A stretch of 64,000 nt of DNA. Source: Flavobacterium sp. (GTDB lineage Bacteria > Bacteroidota > Bacteroidia > Flavobacteriales > Flavobacteriaceae). The notes under the pieces were generated by a model. The model saw only the letters and a program-made list of their open reading frames with translations, searched no databases and was not told where the DNA came from. The translations under genes were made by a program, and so were the position numbers. Within the stretch, counting starts at the first letter, position 1, and each line of letters starts with the position of its first letter. Of the stretch, positions 61,169 to 64,000 are shown piece after piece. The stretch lies in NCBI GenBank assembly GCA_015234525.1, contig JADGMX010000033.1, forward strand, positions 1 through 64,000. The letters are read 5' to 3'.

Positions 61169-62191
61169 ATGACAATGAGAGAGAAAGCTACACTGAAACA
61201 GATTGCGTCCGAACTTAATGTGTCGATCTCAACAGTTTCTAAAGCATTAAACGGTAGCCCCGAAATCAGTGAAACCACTAAAATCAAGATTCAGGAGTAT
61301 GCTAAACTCAGACATTACAAGCCAAATGTCATCGGACTAAATTTAAAAAGCAGGTCGACCAAGACTATTGGTGTCATCATACCAAATATTCTGAATCCCT
61401 TTTTTGCCAAGGTTTTTAGCGGAATCGAAATGGCGGCCGAGAAACAAGGGTACAATGTGCTGACTTGCATTTCAAACGAGTCGCTTCAAAAGGAAAAGAA
61501 TACACTTGAGTTGTTAAGCAACGGTACCATCGATGGATTTATATTGGCGATTTCTGAAGAAGCGCAGAAAGAAGGCGAGTTCGAACACATCAAACAAATC
61601 ATTAGCGAGGGCACGCCGGTAGTGATGTTCGACAGATTGATCAACGAAATTGAATGCGATAAAGTGATTGTTGACGATCTTCAGTCGGCTAAACACGCGA
61701 CCGAGTTTTTGATTGCCTCAGGACGAAAGAAAATTGCGCTGATGTCTACCATCGATAATTTGAGTGGTGGGAAATTACGTGCTAAAGGTTTTTATGAAGC
61801 GTTTGAACAGCACGGTTTATCGGTTGATGAAAATTTGGTGATTTTGACAAGTGCGACCGCAGAATTTGATGACAACCTCGAGAAAGTATTGAAAGCCCAC
61901 CGTCCTGACGGAATCTTCGCGCTTGACGAACATGCGTCTGTAACGGCAATGAAATTTGCCATCAGACAAGGATTTAAAATTCCCGATGATTTGGCGATTA
62001 TCGGTTTTGCTGACGGATTGTGGTCACGCCGACTCACGCCAAGTCTTTCAACGGTGAGTCAGCATGCGCCGGAAATAGGTGAGGCCGCTGCCCGATTGAT
62101 GATTGACCGATTAAAAAATCCGGATCAAAAATATCGAACTGAGGTAATTCGCACTGAACTTCGCCATCGCGATTCGACTCGCACGTCCTAA
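61169..62191 (+). CDS. LacI-family transcriptional regulator
   Basis: 340 residues. Helix-turn-helix plus hinge at the N-terminus (TLKQIASELNVSISTVSKAL, NGSPEIS), then a periplasmic-binding-protein-like effector domain (TIGVIIPNILNPFFAKVFSG; GIFALDEHASVTAMKF). No sugar genes are adjacent, so the regulon and effector are unknown; it is a stand-alone gene next to ribosomal genes. ATG at 61169 or 61175. Confidence 0.93.
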   Translation: MTMREKATLKQIASELNVSISTVSKALNGSPEISETTKIKIQEYAKLRHYKPNVIGLNLKSRSTKTIGVIIPNILNPFFAKVFSGIEMAAEKQGYNVLTCISNESLQKEKNTLELLSNGTIDGFILAISEEAQKEGEFEHIKQIISEGTPVVMFDRLINEIECDKVIVDDLQSAKHATEFLIASGRKKIALMSTIDNLSGGKLRAKGFYEAFEQHGLSVDENLVILTSATAEFDDNLEKVLKAHRPDGIFALDEHASVTAMKFAIRQGFKIPDDLAIIGFADGLWSRRLTPSLSTVSQHAPEIGEAAARLMIDRLKNPDQKYRTEVIRTELRHRDSTRTS

Positions 62192-62247
62192 ATCATGATT
62201 TGTTTGCAGACAATTAAGCCGGATTATCTTTGTCCGAAAAATAAAAA

Positions 62248-63546
62248 TTATTCGCGTGTAAATTCATACGAATTTCCAAACTGACTCATCGTGATTTTAT
62301 CTTTTGAAAAGACCAGTTTCAGATTCGCCTGACGGAACAGAAATTCAGTTTCGCTAGTCGTTGTTAATGTAAACGAAGGTTGGCCTGAGGCTTGTGCGGT
62401 AAGTTGGCCGTTACTTTCAACAATCGTTAGTTTTAGTGGAAATGTCGATGAACTATAGGTGCCTTCATACGATTTCAGGATTTTTGTGTCGACGGCAACT
62501 TTCTCGAGCGTTGGAAATTCGAATGGTTTATCGAACATCAAACTTAAAATTCCAATCGCAATGTCGTTGTTGTTTTCGCCTTTTGCATTTGACAACATTG
62601 ATAGTGAAATTTTTTCATTCGGGAAATAAGAAAGCATTGATGCAAATTGCTCGATTCCGCCTGTATGACCGTACGCTTTTTTGTCGTAGAATGGAATTGC
62701 GAAAATTCCACGGCCATAACCATCTTCGACCTTTTTCATTTCAGCCAGCGATTCCTGGTTGATGATTTGTCCGTCGAAAAGTGCTTTCATAAAAATTGTC
62801 AGATCGGAAGCGGTTCCGGAAATGGCTCCGGCGGCAAATGCGAAACTATCGTTCCACGGTTCTTCTTTAGACCATTTCCCGCCAAAATTATTGTAAGAGA
62901 ACGCCTGATTGGTGGTTGGTTTCTCTCGGTAAGCAGTGCGTTTTAGTTTCAATTTTTTAATGATGCGATCGTCGAGATTTTTGGCGTATGATTTTTTGGT
63001 CAGGTTTTCAATGATCAAACCAAGCAGGTAATAATTCGAATTGCTGTATTCCGATCTTGTCCCGGGTTCGAAAACTGACTGGTATGAAGTAATTTGATCG
63101 ACCATTTGTTTTTGGGTAATCGGTTCTTTAAACTTCGACACAATTACGCTGTCGTTGGTATAATTGAAAAGTCCGCTTCGGTGTCCGAGTAAATGTGCGA
63201 CACTGATTTTATCGGCATTTGGAATTTGAGGATAAAATTTGGACAATTTAGTGTTGAGATCTAGTTTGCCTTCCTCAATCAATTGAAAGGTGATTGCCGC
63301 AGTAAAGGTTTTGGTGATCGAGCCGATTTTGTACACCGTATTTTTGTCGGCGCGTATTTTTTTGTCGACATCCGCAAAACCGTATGCTTTTTCAAATGCG
63401 ATTTTTCCATCTTGTGAAATGGCAACCGATCCCATCCATTCGTTTGATCGTTCGTAATAGCTCAGTAAACTGTCAATCTTAGAAAATTTGTCTTGTGCCA
63501 GACAAAGCGTTGGTATTAAAAGCAGAAGTAAAAATTTTAGTTTCAT
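62248..63546 (-). CDS. Serine hydrolase of the beta-lactamase/PBP4* family
   Basis: 432 residues with a signal peptide (LIPTLCLAQ). Class C-type motifs: SITK (S-x-x-K, near 76), YSN (Y-x-N, near 165) and HTGG near 292. Residues 345-432 form an added C-terminal beta domain (KSYEGTYSSSTFPLKLTIVE) common in Bacteroidota homologues. Probably a peptidase or esterase rather than a drug-resistance enzyme. Start codon overlaps the upstream DUF1579 gene stop by four bases. Confidence 0.92.
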   Translation of the reverse strand: MKLKFLLLLLIPTLCLAQDKFSKIDSLLSYYERSNEWMGSVAISQDGKIAFEKAYGFADVDKKIRADKNTVYKIGSITKTFTAAITFQLIEEGKLDLNTKLSKFYPQIPNADKISVAHLLGHRSGLFNYTNDSVIVSKFKEPITQKQMVDQITSYQSVFEPGTRSEYSNSNYYLLGLIIENLTKKSYAKNLDDRIIKKLKLKRTAYREKPTTNQAFSYNNFGGKWSKEEPWNDSFAFAAGAISGTASDLTIFMKALFDGQIINQESLAEMKKVEDGYGRGIFAIPFYDKKAYGHTGGIEQFASMLSYFPNEKISLSMLSNAKGENNNDIAIGILSLMFDKPFEFPTLEKVAVDTKILKSYEGTYSSSTFPLKLTIVESNGQLTAQASGQPSFTLTTTSETEFLFRQANLKLVFSKDKITMSQFGNSYEFTRE

Positions 63547-64000
63547 TTGTTGCGTTTCATGATGATTTCCATCGATTTATATTCATTGTTGTAATCGTCT
63601 GTTTCGAAAAGTTCAAATTTCCGCGTATCGCTATCTATGAAAGTGAAATTTTCACGAATTGTTTTTTTCGCTTTTGTGATCGGATCAATCATTTCGCCGC
63701 GAAGCGTGAAAAATTTTGGATCTCCCTTAAAAGTTCCCCGTACTGATTTTATTCCGGTTCCAAAGTTATCCATCCAGGTTGCGACTAATTCGCCCATCGA
63801 GTTGTCGAAACCCGTTGTGGCAATGCCTTCGAAATCGGTTCCCATGACTTTTCCCGTATGACGAATTTGCTGAAACCGTCCGCCGAGTATCATTGTAGAT
63901 TCGGCTACCAAACTAAATTTTTGCGGATTTACATCTTTTGATCCCGTCCAGATTGTCATTTCTTCATGCCAAGTTCCGGTATCTGCCGCCAGCATTTGAT
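63543..64000 (-). CDS. DUF1579 family protein (partial, 5' end outside the window)
   Basis: At least 150 codons remain; the frame is still open at the window edge upstream of MLAADTGTWHEEMTIW, which matches the start of the DUF1579 domain, so the gene begins beyond 64000. Lines such as ESTMILGGRFQQIRHTGKVMG and FEGIATTGFDNSMGELVATW support the family. Function unknown. Co-transcribed with the serine hydrolase gene through an ATGA overlap. Confidence 0.82.
   Translation of the reverse strand, partial: QMLAADTGTWHEEMTIWTGSKDVNPQKFSLVAESTMILGGRFQQIRHTGKVMGTDFEGIATTGFDNSMGELVATWMDNFGTGIKSVRGTFKGDPKFFTLRGEMIDPITKAKKTIRENFTFIDSDTRKFELFETDDYNNEYKSMEIIMKRNK

Noticed and set aside
62248..63546. Serine hydrolase as an antibiotic-resistance beta-lactamase
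   Set aside because: Motifs fit the broad PBP4*/esterase group with an extra C-terminal domain; nothing specific to resistance enzymes or mobile context.

Overview
The window looks like a chromosomal segment of a Flavobacterium-like member of the Flavobacteriaceae (Bacteroidota). The evidence is as follows. Promoters carry the Bacteroidota -7 box TAnnTTTG, several with TTG about 19 bases upstream. Start codons are preceded by A-rich rather than Shine-Dalgarno sequence. Lineage-typical families are present: the gliding lipoprotein GldD, a type IX secretion C-terminal sorting domain, GLPGLI, DUF3078, DUF3109, DUF3127, DUF4301, a bacterial GGGP-synthase relative and SusC/RagA-like outer-membrane receptors. 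Gene content is mostly core; there is no phage, IS element, CRISPR array or resistance island.

Layout. 0-7 kb: a small secreted protein, queD, tRNA-Ala(GGC), a lipoprotein with a duplicated HGQPGHRCDI motif, a giant outer-membrane barrel protein and an aspartokinase. 7-15 kb: a T9SS-secreted ELWxxDGT repeat protein, fbp, a TerB-like protein, the run hupE-like/dCMP deaminase/S41 protease, a flavoprotein, MarC and DUF3109. 15-19 kb: nrdB-nrdA. 19-22.5 kb: a GLPGLI protein plus TonB-type receptor module lying between two identical copies of a dispersed repeat. 23-30 kb: dgt, DUF3078, dxs diverging from tadA, rng, a 30-residue basic protein and HU. 30-41.6 kb: mutY-ssb-gldD (without gldE), an HMA lipoprotein, a DMT transporter, an M16 protease pair, rplU-rpmA, a broken secreted-protein gene, two paralogous lipoproteins and ahcY. 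41.8-48.9 kb: phosphopantetheinyl transferase, GGGP synthase-like, PnuC-like, DUF4301, arfB, then a TPP riboswitch in front of a TonB receptor. 49-64 kb: greA with a probable attenuator, HIT, a lipocalin-like lipoprotein, a histidine kinase, flavin reductase, DUF3127, aat, tag, an M3 peptidase, the rplM-rpsI/rpsB/tsf cluster, a LacI regulator, a serine hydrolase and a partial DUF1579 gene.

The most unusual content is outside ordinary genes. Ten copies of a dispersed 85-135 base structured element occur. They share a core (left arm about TCCGCTATATCTTTT, right arm about AAAAGGATGCCGCTTCCATCC). Two kinds of terminal sequence define type I and type II, and a central hairpin differs in sequence in almost every copy while staying self-complementary. 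Two copies are identical and bracket the GLPGLI/receptor module; one is embedded in the signal-peptide region of the riboswitch-controlled TonB receptor. A second layer of intergenic DNA consists of degenerate short words (TGTAACAATG, TTTGAAAATTTGAAG, ACCCAAGACCCAA). Five genes have a -7 box ending exactly four bases before the start codon, which predicts leaderless mRNAs; the divergent dxs/tadA pair packs two of these into 35 bases.
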